Assembly: GCA_018240025.1 (NCBI GenBank)
Contig: JAFEGM010000026.1
Span: forward strand, 1 to 64,000
From: Verrucomicrobiota bacterium
GTDB taxonomy: Bacteria; Verrucomicrobiota; Verrucomicrobiia; Chthoniobacterales; SZAS-18
Length of the DNA stretch: 64,000 nucleotides
Direction of reading: 5' to 3'
Shown: positions 35,820-45,081 of the stretch, in pieces
How positions within the stretch are numbered: the first letter of the stretch is position 1
How the letters are laid out: each line of letters starts with the position of its first letter
Notes under the pieces: model-generated
What the model saw: the letters and a program-made list of their open reading frames with translations, nothing else
The model's database searches: none
What the model was told of the DNA's origin: nothing
Program-made: the position numbers and the translations under genes

Positions 35820-36716
35820 TCAGGGCGCGATGCGCGTGAGCTTGTAGCCGGCCTTCTGCAACTCGGCCAGCAGCCCCTTGTCGCCGCCGAGGTGTCCGGC
35901 GCCGACGGCGAAGAAGTGCGACTTGCCCGGCGCCTCCTTGAGGAGCTTCTGCATCGTGCGCGCCATGCGGGCGTTGCGCTGGGCGAGCAGGGCATCGAGC
36001 ACCCGGTCGCGCAGCGGAGCGGCCAGCGAGCCGGTCCACTCGTTCATCTTCTTGTCGAGCTGCTCCAGGCTTCCGCTGAGATAGGCTTGGCGCAATTCCT
36101 GGATCGGGTCCCGCCGGAGCTTCCGGGTTTCCTCCAGATCATCGAGCGTACTCCGCAGCATCTCGATCTGCTCGGCGGTGCTGAAGACGCGAAAGACGCC
36201 GAGTTGCTCCTCCAGCGTCTCGAGTCCGGCCGCAGTCTTACCTGACCGCCCCTCGGCCCGCTCGAAGATGATGGCATCCATGGCCTGCTGCCCCGGGTTC
36301 TTGAACTGTTCCTCCAGCAACGGCAGCGAGACCGCCAGCGCCCAGATCTCCATGGTTTCGAAGGGGGCGAGAGAGAGCATCGGATTGATGCGTTTCAGCG
36401 CCGCTCCGGCCCGCTCGTAGAGATCCTTCGGTAGCTTTTCGGAGAGACTACCCTTGCCCATCAGCTCCATCGCGGCCCGCAGCTGCGTGCCCTTGTCCAT
36501 CGGGATCTCGGTGTAGACCGCCTCGCAGCTGTCGACGAGCGGCAGGATGCGTTCGAGCGCCGCCACCACCTTCCCGTCGCCGAGGTGGATGGTGCCGAAC
36601 ACGTAGCTCGGCTTCGGTCCTTCGATGCGCCAGAGGAAGGGTTTGGCGGAATTCTGCGCCAGAAGGGTGGTGGCGCAGCAGGCGGTGAGGGCGAGAAGGA
36701 GCCAGCGGAGCTTCAT
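35820..36716 (-). CDS. TraB/GumN family protein
   Basis: 298 residues with a signal peptide (LRWLLLALTACCATTLLAQ). The family motifs are present: FLWRIEGPKPSYVFGTIHLG (the first GxxH), an acidic helix with ALERILPLVDSCEAVYTEIP, a central ERAEGRSGKTAAGLETLEEQ, and FFAVGAGHLGGDKGLLAELQ (the second, GxGH) near the C-terminus. The paired GxxH motifs and nearby acidic residues suggest a Tiki-like metalloprotease or metal-binding fold. The mature protein should sit in the periplasm. It stands alone; the flanking spacers are 130 and 65 bp. Confidence 0.9.
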   Translation of the reverse strand: MKLRWLLLALTACCATTLLAQNSAKPFLWRIEGPKPSYVFGTIHLGDGKVVAALERILPLVDSCEAVYTEIPMDKGTQLRAAMELMGKGSLSEKLPKDLYERAGAALKRINPMLSLAPFETMEIWALAVSLPLLEEQFKNPGQQAMDAIIFERAEGRSGKTAAGLETLEEQLGVFRVFSTAEQIEMLRSTLDDLEETRKLRRDPIQELRQAYLSGSLEQLDKKMNEWTGSLAAPLRDRVLDALLAQRNARMARTMQKLLKEAPGKSHFFAVGAGHLGGDKGLLAELQKAGYKLTRIAP

Positions 36717-36781
36717 CGCCCACCTTCGGGCCGCGTGACCAGCCCGACAAACCGAATTGCGGCGATCTACTGGCAGCAGCC

Positions 36782-37870
36782 TTAGGGCAGAACGGCCCAG
36801 ACTTCGACCACCCGATTCTTGTCGTACTGGTCGCGGCCGGTGCCGAACAGCGTCGAGGAGCCCATGGCCACGGCGTGCATCGCATTGGCCAGCTTGAGCT
36901 GATTCCGCATCACATTGACGGCGGCGTTGGCCCGGGCCTGCGAGATGCGCTTGTTCACCTCGATTCCGCCGGTCTTGTCGGCGTAGCCGAGCACCACGAA
37001 GACCACGGTAGGATCATCGAGGAGTTTCTTGGCGGGGCCTTCTTCGAGTTCGTCGCGAAGCTTGGCGACATCGATCGGGCGAAGCGTCGTCTCGCCAATC
37101 TCGAAGAACACCGTGGCCACCCGGCCCATGCCCGGCGTGCGTTCGACGCGGTTGTAGAGTTTGTCCCGATTCTCCGGGGTCAGGTCGGGCATCTGGTCGA
37201 TGCGCTTGAGCACCTCTTCCTTGATGACCGCGTTCTCCGGGTTGCGCAGATCGGTGTCGATCACCGCGGGCGCAGCCGGGCGTGGCACCGCGGTCGGCGC
37301 GGCTTCGACGACCCGCGGCAGTGGCGTGCGGGTCGGTTCGAGCCGGGCAACGACCGGGGGCGTGGGGACAGCGGTCGGGTCCGGCAACACGGCTGGCGGG
37401 AGGGTGGCGCGCGGCGTGGCCTCGACGCGCAGATCAGGGCGATCTGGCCGGTCAGCGCTCGTCGGCCTCGGAGTGGGCACCGCCACGATGGCGGTCTCCG
37501 ATGGGCGCGGAACGGCTGTGATGCTGGGGGGAGTGGGGATCGGCGGCACCGCGGCGACCGCTGTCGGGACCGGGGTCGGCACCGCGGTGGGAGCGCTGGT
37601 GGGAACCGGAGTAGCGGCGACCACCTCCGTATTGCTGGCGGTGGCCGGGGTCGGCGAAGGTGTGGCGGCCGCGACCGGTGTGGAGGCATCGCCGCTGCCG
37701 GGGAATTTGCCGAGCAGACCGGGGAAAAAACTGTTCAGACCCCAGGCGATGAGCAGGCCACCGCCGACGACCAGCAGACCGACGATCAGCAGCGGGATGA
37801 GAATGCCGCGCTTCGCTGCGCGTGCGTTGTCGGTGACGAACGTTTGGTTCGGATCGCGTCCGGACGGCAC
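36782..37870 (-). CDS. Single-span protein with Pro-rich linker and OmpA-like C-terminal domain
   Basis: About 362 residues. A basic N-terminus (ARAAKRGILIPLLIVGLLVV) leads into one membrane span, then roughly 180 residues of Pro/Thr/Val/Ala repeats (VPTSAPTAVPTPVPTAV) that should reach across the periplasm. The C-terminal domain has the OmpA-like pattern (VATVFFEIGETTLRPIDVAK, VVFVVLGYADKTGGIEVNKR, ISQARANAAVNVMRNQL) of peptidoglycan binding. GTG 37870 is preferred: the longer frame would run through the tRNA gene, and no ATG lies between the tRNA and the span. It is co-oriented with the tRNA 47 bp upstream and may be co-transcribed with it. Confidence 0.78.
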   Translation of the reverse strand: MPSGRDPNQTFVTDNARAAKRGILIPLLIVGLLVVGGGLLIAWGLNSFFPGLLGKFPGSGDASTPVAAATPSPTPATASNTEVVAATPVPTSAPTAVPTPVPTAVAAVPPIPTPPSITAVPRPSETAIVAVPTPRPTSADRPDRPDLRVEATPRATLPPAVLPDPTAVPTPPVVARLEPTRTPLPRVVEAAPTAVPRPAAPAVIDTDLRNPENAVIKEEVLKRIDQMPDLTPENRDKLYNRVERTPGMGRVATVFFEIGETTLRPIDVAKLRDELEEGPAKKLLDDPTVVFVVLGYADKTGGIEVNKRISQARANAAVNVMRNQLKLANAMHAVAMGSSTLFGTGRDQYDKNRVVEVWAVLP

Positions 37871-37917
37871 GGTAGATATGGAGCAGGGTTTCCGATAAAT
37901 CCGGCCGGGGGACCGGG

Positions 37918-37994
37918 TGGTCGGGCTGCCGGGATTTGAACCCGGGACCTCTTCGTCCCGAACGAAGCGCTCTACCAAGCTGAGCCACAGCCCG
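37918..37994 (-). tRNA. tRNA-Pro(CGG)
   Basis: 77 nt. The acceptor stem CGGGCTG pairs perfectly with CAGCCCG. The anticodon stem CTTCG/CGAAG encloses the loop TTCGGGA, giving anticodon CGG, which reads CCG proline codons. The T-arm is CCGGG-TTCAAAT-CCCGG, and the D-loop has GCTCAGCTTGGTAGAGC. The 3' ACCA is encoded. The C1-G72 pair is typical of bacterial tRNA-Pro. Confidence 0.97.
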
Positions 37995-38008
37995 TCTGTC
38001 GGAAAGCG

Positions 38009-38036
38009 AGGGTAGATGCGTCTGACCTTGGGTCAA
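38009..38036 (-). promoter_or_regulatory. Probable sigma-70 promoter of tRNA-Pro
   Basis: On the minus strand TTGACC (-35, 38036-38031) lies 16 bp from TACCCT (-10, 38014-38009). The -35 matches the consensus in five of six positions and the -10 in three. The predicted start is about eight bases before the mature tRNA 5' end, a normal distance for a tRNA leader. Confidence 0.5.
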
Positions 38037-38429
38037 CCGATTTCGTTCCGGACACTGGAAAATAGGCTGATGGCACCGAAACTGAGTCGATCGGCGGCTT
38101 CGGCCAAGGAGCGCCAGGCCCATGCTCGCGGGCCAGAAGGCGACGCGGCAGGCGACGCTCCCGTCACTGAGCCAAAGTGTCACCATCTTCTACGGCTCTG
38201 CCCTTGACGGCAGCAGGGACCGTGCCTTGTTTCCCGTCCCATCAGGCCGGGCCACCGCCCAGTGTCTTGAAATCTTTTCCCGACCTCTGTCCGGGCGGAC
38301 TCGCATGTCGCCTGTCAGGAAAGCCTTCTCGCCGCTGGGAGGCAGTCCCCGGCCCTGCCCGGAGCGACGGTCCGCCGCTGCCCGGGGCAGCGTTTCCACT
38401 CTCTCATCTCACCACTTTCACCACTTTTA
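38037..38429. other. 393-bp leader/promoter region of the mre cluster, no supported gene
   Basis: Short open frames cross this stretch in several phases but none has recognisable motifs or a good start. The last 30 bases before mreB are pyrimidine-rich (CTCTCATCTCACCACTTTCA, then CCACTTTTA) with no Shine-Dalgarno sequence. A TTGACG near 38204 lacks a matching -10 box. The mre promoter must lie here but I cannot place it. Confidence 0.55.
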
Positions 38430-39482
38430 ATGATTAGCGGTCTTCTCGGTCTTTTTTCCAACGACATCGGCATCGACCTCGGCACGGCCAACACCCTCGT
38501 CTTCGTCCGCGACCACGGCATCGTTCTGCGCGAGCCCTCCGTCGTGGCAGTCAAAGCCGGCACCAACAAGGTGCTGGCGGTCGGCAACGAGGCCAAACGC
38601 ATGCTGGGCCGCACGCCGGCCAACATCGTGGCGGTGCGCCCGCTCAAGGACGGTGTCATCGCCGACTTCGAAATCACGGAGGCAATGCTGCGCCACTTCA
38701 TCACGAAGGTGCACAGCCGCCGCAAGTTCGTCCGCCCGCGGGTGGTCATCGCGGTGCCCAGCGGCATCACCGAAGTCGAAAAACGCGCGGTTAAGGACTC
38801 GGCCCAGCACGCCGGAGCCCGCGAGGTCTATCTGATTGAAGAGCCCATGGCCGCGGCCATCGGCGTCGGCCTGCCGGTCCAGGACGCGGCCGGCAACATG
38901 ATCATCGACATCGGCGGCGGCACGACCGAGGTCGCGCTCATCTCGCTCTCCGGCATCGTCTTCAGCCGGAGTGTGCGGGTGGCAGGCGACGAGCTCGACG
39001 AGTCGATCGTCCAATACATCAAGCGCGCCTACAACCTCATGGTGGGCGAGCGCACGGCGGAGGAGATCAAGATCAAGATCGGCTCCGCCTACCCCATGGA
39101 GAAGGAAACGAGCATGGAGGTGAAGGGCCGCGACCTCGTGGCGGGCCTGCCCAAGACGCTCACCATCACCTCGCAGGAGGTGCGGGAAGCCCTGCTCGAA
39201 CCCATCTCCACCATCGTGGACAGCGTCCGCATCACGCTCGAGCGCTGCCCTCCCGAACTCTCCAGCGATCTCGTGGATCGCGGCCTCGTCCTCGCGGGCG
39301 GCGGTGCGCTCCTCCGCGGGCTCGACAAACTGCTCAGCGAAGAGACGGGCCTGCCCGTGCACGTGGCGGAAGATCCGCTCAGTGCCGTGGCCGAAGGCAC
39401 CGGCAAAGTGCTGAGCGAAATCAAATTCCTGCGCCAGGTGGCGTCGGCCGAGCGTCCCTGGCGCTCGTCGGCCAGCCTCTGA
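38430..39482 (+). CDS. mreB: Rod-shape-determining actin homologue MreB
   Basis: 350 residues. The actin-fold nucleotide motifs are present: phosphate 1 [20 protein letters not shown], the [20 protein letters not shown] region, phosphate 2 [20 protein letters not shown], and [20 protein letters not shown] for the adenosine motif. The N-terminal [12 protein letters not shown] is the membrane-targeting helix. MreB filaments on the inner membrane position the elongation machinery. First gene of mreB-mreC-mreD-PBP2-rng. The C-terminal [13 protein letters not shown] tail is slightly longer than usual. No Shine-Dalgarno sequence precedes the ATG. Confidence 0.97.
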   Translation: MISGLLGLFSNDIGIDLGTANTLVFVRDHGIVLREPSVVAVKAGTNKVLAVGNEAKRMLGRTPANIVAVRPLKDGVIADFEITEAMLRHFITKVHSRRKFVRPRVVIAVPSGITEVEKRAVKDSAQHAGAREVYLIEEPMAAAIGVGLPVQDAAGNMIIDIGGGTTEVALISLSGIVFSRSVRVAGDELDESIVQYIKRAYNLMVGERTAEEIKIKIGSAYPMEKETSMEVKGRDLVAGLPKTLTITSQEVREALLEPISTIVDSVRITLERCPPELSSDLVDRGLVLAGGGALLRGLDKLLSEETGLPVHVAEDPLSAVAEGTGKVLSEIKFLRQVASAERPWRSSASL

Positions 39483-39589
39483 GCGCCTTGCCGACATGCA
39501 AAGGGCAATGACGATCCAATGCCCGCCTGATCTCTCCGCCGCAGCCGCCGCCGTGCCCCTGGATCGTGGGCGCGCGCCGGCCCCGCCGG

Positions 39590-39595
39590 AGGAGG
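39590..39595 (+). promoter_or_regulatory. Strong Shine-Dalgarno fixing the mreC GTG start
   Basis: AGGAGG lies seven bases before GTG 39603. The other mre genes lack such a site, so this one decides the start. Confidence 0.8.
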
Positions 39596-39602
39596 TGGAC
39601 GG

Positions 39603-40430
39603 GTGAACCGCCTGGGCGTGATCGCGCTGGCGATCTTCCTCATCGGCACGGGCATCGTGCTCAGCCTGCCGCCCGCCACGCAGAAGCGTCTGGCGGCAGC
39701 CGTGCAAAACGTCGTGGCGCCGCTCTTCAAGGCGGGTTCCGATGCAAAAAATCGGGTCGAGGCCTACGCCACCGGCGTGAAGACGCTGGCCGAGTTGGAG
39801 AAAGAGAATGCCTTGCTCAAGGGCGAGAACCAGCGCCTGAGCGAGTCGGCCCAGCTGCTGCGCGGGCTGGAGGAGGAGAATGCCAAGTTGCGCGCGGCGC
39901 TCGACTTCAAGCAGCGCTCCAAATTCCGCCTCGTGCCCGCCCGGGTCATCGCCCGGGAGTCGGCCACCTGGTGGACGCAAATTCTGATCGATCGCGGCGA
40001 GCAGGATGGCATTGAGCCGGACATGCCGGTGCTGACGGAGGCGGGCGTCGTCGGCAAGACCACGACCGTGGCCAAGCGCTCGGCCGCGGTGCTGCTCATC
40101 GCGGACGAGAATTGCAAGGTGGCCGTCAGCATCGAAGGCGCGAAGGAGCAGGGCATTCTCTCGGGCGCCCGTACCAGCACGAGTCAGTCGCCCGAACTGA
40201 CCATCCGTTTTCTGCCCAAGACGGTCGAGATGAAGCCGGGCAACAAGGTCTATTCGTCCGGCGTCAGCGGCGGCGTCTTCCCGAGCGGACTGCTCATCGG
40301 CACCGTGCTGGAATCCCCCAAGGCGCGCGAGCTCGACGCCCAGGTACGCGTCGCCCCGGCGGTCGACCTGGCCCGGCTCGACAACGTCTTCGTCATCCGC
40401 ACCGAATCGGCGCCCGTGCGCCCCGAGTGA
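39603..40430 (+). CDS. mreC: Rod-shape-determining protein MreC
   Basis: 275 residues. One N-terminal membrane span (LGVIALAIFLIGTGIVLSLP) is followed by a coiled coil (about residues 55-100: LAELEKENALLKGENQRLSE) and the double beta-barrel MreC domain (RVIARESATWWTQILIDRGE, VVGKTTTVAKRSAAVLLIAD, GNKVYSSGVSGGVFPSGLLI). In the periplasm it links the MreB filament to PBP2. The GTG start is supported by a Shine-Dalgarno sequence seven bases upstream. A 120-bp spacer separates it from mreB, while its TGA overlaps the mreD ATG by one base. Confidence 0.96.
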   Translation: MNRLGVIALAIFLIGTGIVLSLPPATQKRLAAAVQNVVAPLFKAGSDAKNRVEAYATGVKTLAELEKENALLKGENQRLSESAQLLRGLEEENAKLRAALDFKQRSKFRLVPARVIARESATWWTQILIDRGEQDGIEPDMPVLTEAGVVGKTTTVAKRSAAVLLIADENCKVAVSIEGAKEQGILSGARTSTSQSPELTIRFLPKTVEMKPGNKVYSSGVSGGVFPSGLLIGTVLESPKARELDAQVRVAPAVDLARLDNVFVIRTESAPVRPE

Positions 40431-41041
40431 TGGCCACGCTCATCTTCCCCGCCGTCCTGATCCTGGCCACGCTCCTGGCCGAGGCGCTGCAGAGCCTCGT
40501 CCCCGCGCTGGCTTCGCTGCATGGCGCGCGGGTGTTGCTCTTTCCGGCGTTGCTCGCCTATGGCTCGCTGGCCCTGCCGCTGCCGGGCGTGCTGCTGCTG
40601 GCCTTCGTCGCAGGCATGTTTTGGAACCTCCTCACGCTCCAGGTGGTCACCACCTCGGCCACCGCGGTGGCGCTCAAGGCTCCGCTGATCGAGATCTCGA
40701 CCGGCGCGCACATCTTCCTCTTCGGCGTCCTCTGCACGCTCATGCACGGCATGCGCCCGCTCTTTCTGCGCGGACGCTGGGAGGTGCACGTCGTGCTGGC
40801 GGGCTTCTGCACCGCCACCTTGCTCCTCGTCGAATACCTCCTGCTGAACCTTCGTCGCGGTGGTTTCGACTTCTCCTCCCCGGTCTGGTGGCGCATTTTC
40901 GTGCCGGCTCTGGCCTCCATGCTCCTCGCGCCGGTGATCTACGCCTTCTTCACCCTGCTCGCTCATTTCGTGGGCTACCCGGTGCGCGAGGACCCGCGTG
41001 AATCGCGCCGCAGTCTGCTCTCACCCGTGGAGGGCCTTTAG
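40430..41041 (+). CDS. mreD: Rod-shape-determining protein MreD
   Basis: 203 residues, five to six membrane spans (for example LIFPAVLILATLLAEALQSL, VLLFPALLAYGSLALPLPGV, FCTATLLLVEYLLLNL). Position between mreC and the PBP2 gene and the hydrophobic profile identify it, since MreD sequences are poorly conserved. It is an integral part of the elongasome. The ATG overlaps the mreC stop (TGATG), so translation is coupled. The C-terminal tail VREDPRESRRSLLSPVEGL is cytosolic. Confidence 0.88.
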   Translation: MATLIFPAVLILATLLAEALQSLVPALASLHGARVLLFPALLAYGSLALPLPGVLLLAFVAGMFWNLLTLQVVTTSATAVALKAPLIEISTGAHIFLFGVLCTLMHGMRPLFLRGRWEVHVVLAGFCTATLLLVEYLLLNLRRGGFDFSSPVWWRIFVPALASMLLAPVIYAFFTLLAHFVGYPVREDPRESRRSLLSPVEGL

Positions 41042-41058
41042 CGCCTCCGCTTTCCGCC

Positions 41059-43293
41059 ATGGCCCTGTTCTCCAAACAGATCCGACTCCACCTGCTGGCG
41101 CTCGTTGTGCTGGCGGGGCTCGGCGGGCTCGTCGCGCGGCTCTGGTGGGTCCAGATCGTCAAGGGCGAGACCTACGTGCAGAAGATCCGCGGCGGCTCGA
41201 CCGTGACCGTGCGCATCCCTTCGGTCCGCGGCGAGATTCGCGACCGGCAGGGCGTCACGCTCGTGGGCAATCGCGCCAGCTATCAGCTGGAGTTCTATTT
41301 GCCCGAGATGGTCAACGGCTATCGGCGCGCGGTCGGGGCCAAAAACGTTCCGCTCATCCCGGTGCAGCACAAGGTGCGCGGGGGGATGCTGCAGGATTCG
41401 AAGGAGGTCGATGTCGTTCGGATCGTGAACGATGTCGTGCAGGAGCGTCTCGGCGCGCTCGGCATCCGTCAGGACTACAACGCAGACCGCCTGCAAAAGC
41501 ACTACCGCAACAACACGCAGGTGCCGTTCACCTTCGTGGAGGATCTGAAGTTCGCCGAGATGGCCCGCCTGTCGGAGCGCAATCTCGGGCTGCCCGGCGT
41601 GAATGTCTCGCCGCGGCCGGTCCGGCAGTATCTTTACGGCGCGCTGGCCGCGCACGTGCTGGGCTACGTCGGCGCGGAGGACACCGACGCCGAGGAAGCC
41701 AAACGCTTCAATTTCTACCAGGCCGATGTGATTGGGAAATCCAACATCGAGCTGACCATGGACAAGTACCTGCGCGGCAAGCCGGGCGTGCGGGTGCTGA
41801 AGCGCGATACCAAGGGCGTGGTCGAGGGCGAAGCGAGCTTCACGCCGCCGACGCCGGGCTCGAACGTCTATCTGACCATCGACGCGCGCATCCAGATGAT
41901 CGTGGAGCAGGCTCTGCGCGCGGTCGGCCGCGCGGCCGCAGTGGTGGTCGATCCGAACAACGGCAACATCCTGGCCATGGCCTCGGTGCCGTCGTTCGAT
42001 CCGAACACGTTCATTCCCTCGATCTCCTCGGCCGACTGGAACGTGCTGGTCAAGGACGAGACCAACCCGCTGATCAACCGCGCGATCTCCTCCTTCGCGC
42101 CGGGCTCGACCTACAAACCGGTCACAGGGTTGGCGGGACAGAAGCGGGGCATGGGCAATCGCAGCTACAACTGCAATGGCGGCGTGCAGTACGGCGCCAA
42201 GTTCATGAAGTGCCACATCTTCGGCCGCGGCACGCATGGCACGGTCGGGCTGGCCGATGCGCTGAAGGCTTCGTGCAATTCCTACTTCTTCCAGATGGCC
42301 AACGACGCGGGCATCGATGTGCTCGAGTCGACCGGGCGCCTGCTCGGGCTCGGCCAGCGCACGGGGATCGAACTCTCCAATGAAGCCTCCGGCCAGCAGC
42401 CGGGCCGCGAGTGGCTGGCCAGCCGGATGAAGAAGGCGCGCTGGTCGGACGGCCAAACGGCCAATACGTCGATCGGCCAAGGCTACGTCGAGGCCAGCCC
42501 GCTGCAGATGGCCCTGGTCACGGCTGCGCTGGCCAACGGCGGGACGGCCTACTACCCGCGCCTGATCGACAAGGTGGCCGACAAGGACGGCAACATCGAG
42601 GTGCAGGATCCGCCGCGCGTGCGGGTCAATCTCCTCGAGCAGGGCTGGTCCGCTCAGCAGATCGAGGTCGTCCGCCGCGGCATGTGGAAGGTGGTCAACG
42701 ACGGCGGCGGCACCGCGCCGCGAGCCCGGCTCAAGGGCGTCGAGGTCGCCGGCAAGACGGGCACGGCCGAGTTCTTTCGCAACGGCATCAAGGACAACCA
42801 CACCTGGTTCATCTCTTTCGCTCCCTACCAGGCACCGCGTTACGCCATCGCGGTCATCGTGCAGGGTGCCAAGTCCGGCGGCGGCGTCAGCGCGCCCATT
42901 GCCGCGCGCATCATGGAGGAATGCCTCGCGCTGGAGCAGGGGGCCGAGGTCAAACTCGAGCCGCTCAAGCCCGCGCCCGGCAGCTTCACGTTCGTGAACG
43001 CGATCGACTTCAGCAAGACGGTGCCCGCCATCAGCACGCCCGTTCCGGCCGACGCGGACGAAGAGGAGGCCGACGACCAGGACGACAGCGTGCAGGAGGC
43101 CCGCGGCCGCGAGCAGGATCGCGAGCGCCAGCGCGAGCTTGGCCGCGCCGCGCCCATGGTCCGGGCCGATGCCGATTCGCGCGGCAGCGCCGCTTCCCGC
43201 AGTTCTTCCCCCACCACTCCCGGTCGAGACGGCGCCCCAGCCGGTCCGGCCAACACCCCCCCATCCACCCCGCCGCGCGCGCCGCGTCCCTGA
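41059..43293 (+). CDS. mrdA: Penicillin-binding protein 2, elongation transpeptidase
   Basis: 744 residues. A short cytosolic start and one span (LHLLALVVLAGLGGLVARLWW) lead to the PBP dimerisation domain (IPSVRGEIRDRQGVTLVGNR). The transpeptidase motifs are all present: GSTYKP with catalytic S350, SCNSYFF (SxN), and VAGKTGTAEFF (KTG). It crosslinks peptidoglycan during side-wall growth. The chain is longer than usual because of a C-terminal extension of about 100 residues: an acidic Glu/Asp/Arg stretch and then a Ser/Pro-rich tail ending PPSTPPRAPRP. It follows mreD by 17 bp. The usual partner gene rodA is not in the cluster. Confidence 0.95.
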   Translation: MALFSKQIRLHLLALVVLAGLGGLVARLWWVQIVKGETYVQKIRGGSTVTVRIPSVRGEIRDRQGVTLVGNRASYQLEFYLPEMVNGYRRAVGAKNVPLIPVQHKVRGGMLQDSKEVDVVRIVNDVVQERLGALGIRQDYNADRLQKHYRNNTQVPFTFVEDLKFAEMARLSERNLGLPGVNVSPRPVRQYLYGALAAHVLGYVGAEDTDAEEAKRFNFYQADVIGKSNIELTMDKYLRGKPGVRVLKRDTKGVVEGEASFTPPTPGSNVYLTIDARIQMIVEQALRAVGRAAAVVVDPNNGNILAMASVPSFDPNTFIPSISSADWNVLVKDETNPLINRAISSFAPGSTYKPVTGLAGQKRGMGNRSYNCNGGVQYGAKFMKCHIFGRGTHGTVGLADALKASCNSYFFQMANDAGIDVLESTGRLLGLGQRTGIELSNEASGQQPGREWLASRMKKARWSDGQTANTSIGQGYVEASPLQMALVTAALANGGTAYYPRLIDKVADKDGNIEVQDPPRVRVNLLEQGWSAQQIEVVRRGMWKVVNDGGGTAPRARLKGVEVAGKTGTAEFFRNGIKDNHTWFISFAPYQAPRYAIAVIVQGAKSGGGVSAPIAARIMEECLALEQGAEVKLEPLKPAPGSFTFVNAIDFSKTVPAISTPVPADADEEEADDQDDSVQEARGREQDRERQRELGRAAPMVRADADSRGSAASRSSSPTTPGRDGAPAGPANTPPSTPPRAPRP

Positions 43294-43330
43294 CGCCCGC
43301 CCGCCACCATCTCCAACCCTTTACCCCTCA

Positions 43331-44929
43331 ATGCTTCAAGCCGTGAAAGAAACTGTGAAGAGGCTGCTCGGGCTCGGCAAAAAAAAGCCCGCCAATTTGA
43401 TCGCCATCAGCGTCGAGAAACTCGAACGCCGCGTCGCCCTCCTCGAGGACGGCATCCTGGAGGAATTCAGCGTCGAACGCGCCTCCGACAAAAACATCGT
43501 CGGCGGCATCTTCAAAGGCCGCGTGAAGAACATCGAGAACGGCCTGAAGGCCATGTTCGTCGACATCGGCTTCGACAAGAACGCGTTTCTGCATTTCTGG
43601 GACGCGCTCCCGGCCGCGCTCGACAGCGGGATCGAGGAAATCGCCCGCGAGAACAAGAGCGGCAAACCCAAGGCCCCCAAGAAGCCGCAGGTCAAGGACA
43701 TCCCCAGCATCTACCCGGTCGGCAGTGAGGTCATCGTGCAGGTGACCAAGGGGCCGATCGGCACCAAGGGGCCGCGCGTCACGACCAACATCTCGCTGGC
43801 CGGGCGCTACCTCGTGCTGATGCCGTATTCCGATCAAAGCGGTATCTCGCGCAAGATCGACGACCCGAAGGAGCGCGAGCGCCTGCGCAAGATCCTGCGC
43901 GAACTCGACATCCCCGACGGCATGGGCGTGATCATGCGCACCGTGGGCGAAGGCCAGCGCGCGCGCTTCTTCGTGCGCGATCTCTCGCTTCTGCTCGAGC
44001 AGTGGCGCGCCATCGAGGAAGGCCTCAAGACGAAGCACGCGCCGGCCTGCCTGTTCCAGGAGCCCGATCTCATCGAGCGCACGGTGCGCGACTTCCTCAC
44101 GGACGAAATCGACCGTGTGGTCTGCGACGACGAGGCCTCCGTGAAGCGGATGCAGGATCTGGTCGGCCAGATTTCGAAGCGCTCGCGCAACCGCATCGAG
44201 TGGCATCAGGGGCAGGTCCCGATCTTCGAGAATTACCGCATCGAGAAGCAGATCGAGGACGCCTACCACCGGCAGGTCTGGCTGCCCTGCGGCGGCTACA
44301 TCGTGATCGACGAAACCGAGGCGCTCATCGCCATCGACGTCAACACCGGCCGCAACAAGGGCGGGGGCAAGGACATGGACAAGACCATCCTCCAGACCAA
44401 TCTGGAGGCGGCGGACGAGATCGCGCGGCAGCTGCGCCTGCGCAACGTCGGCGGACTCATCATCTGCGACTTCATCGACATGAAGCACGCGCGCGATCAA
44501 CGCGCCGTCTACGATCGCATGAAGGAGCGCCTCAAGCGCGACAAGGCCAAGACCCACGTGCTGCCGATCAGCGCGCTCGGGCTGATGGAAATGACCCGCC
44601 AGCGCGCGCAGGAGAGCATCAGCAGCACGATGTTCACCACCTGCCCGCACTGCAACGGTCGCGGCCGGGTGAAGAGCCCGGAATCGCTCAGCGTGGAACT
44701 GCAGCGCACGCTGCACGCCGTCCTGCGCAAGCACCGCAACGACGTGCACGAGTACAAGGTCATCATCCATCCCGAGGTGATGCAGCGCCTGCGCACGATC
44801 GACGAGGACCTGCTGGTCGATCTCGAGCGGAAGTACGAGTGCCGCCTGACCTTCCGCACCGACCCGCAGGGACCGCTGGAGAAGTTCTCCATCCTTGACG
44901 CGATGAAGAACGCCGAGCTCCGCGCCTGA
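43331..44929 (+). CDS. rng: Ribonuclease G/E
   Basis: 532 residues. An S1-type RNA-binding domain (NIVGGIFKGRVKNIENGLKA, MFVDIGFDKNAFLHF) carries an insertion with a Lys/Pro stretch (KSGKPKAPKKPQVKDIP). The RNase E/G catalytic region includes IAIDVNTGRN and IICDFIDM, holding the two magnesium-binding Asp residues, and the zinc-link TCPHCNGRG. Single-strand endonuclease for rRNA maturation and mRNA decay. It starts at ATG 43331, 37 bp after the PBP2 gene; the longer frame into that gene is a shadow. Placing rng next to mre genes is a common bacterial arrangement. Confidence 0.95.
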   Translation: MLQAVKETVKRLLGLGKKKPANLIAISVEKLERRVALLEDGILEEFSVERASDKNIVGGIFKGRVKNIENGLKAMFVDIGFDKNAFLHFWDALPAALDSGIEEIARENKSGKPKAPKKPQVKDIPSIYPVGSEVIVQVTKGPIGTKGPRVTTNISLAGRYLVLMPYSDQSGISRKIDDPKERERLRKILRELDIPDGMGVIMRTVGEGQRARFFVRDLSLLLEQWRAIEEGLKTKHAPACLFQEPDLIERTVRDFLTDEIDRVVCDDEASVKRMQDLVGQISKRSRNRIEWHQGQVPIFENYRIEKQIEDAYHRQVWLPCGGYIVIDETEALIAIDVNTGRNKGGGKDMDKTILQTNLEAADEIARQLRLRNVGGLIICDFIDMKHARDQRAVYDRMKERLKRDKAKTHVLPISALGLMEMTRQRAQESISSTMFTTCPHCNGRGRVKSPESLSVELQRTLHAVLRKHRNDVHEYKVIIHPEVMQRLRTIDEDLLVDLERKYECRLTFRTDPQGPLEKFSILDAMKNAELRA

Positions 44930-44955
44930 GCCTCGCGGGGCCTCGCTGAGGCTCG

Positions 44956-45011
44956 GCATAGGCGATAGGAGATAGGCCATAGGCGATAGTTCGTAGGCGA
45001 CTGGCCATAGC
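44956..45011. repeat. Heptameric tandem repeat (CGATAGG type)
   Basis: Eight contiguous 7-mers: GCATAGG, CGATAGG, AGATAGG, CCATAGG, CGATAGT, TCGTAGG, CGACTGG, CCATAGC. They start 26 bp after the rng stop codon and fill most of the 152-bp spacer to the next gene. Confidence 0.85.
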
Positions 45012-45081
45012 TGGAGTGCGATACCGGGCCGAATCTGGCGCGGTATCGTAACCAGCGAGACGCGATCGTTTAGGTAGGGGC

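Noticed and set aside
37871..37978. ATG-initiated extension of the OmpA-like protein
   Set aside because: It would overlap the tRNA-Pro gene; the sequence is the antisense-free readthrough of tRNA bases.
38122..38430. Open frames upstream of mreB
   Set aside because: Overlapping frames of similar length with unlike content and no start signal; typical GC-rich background.
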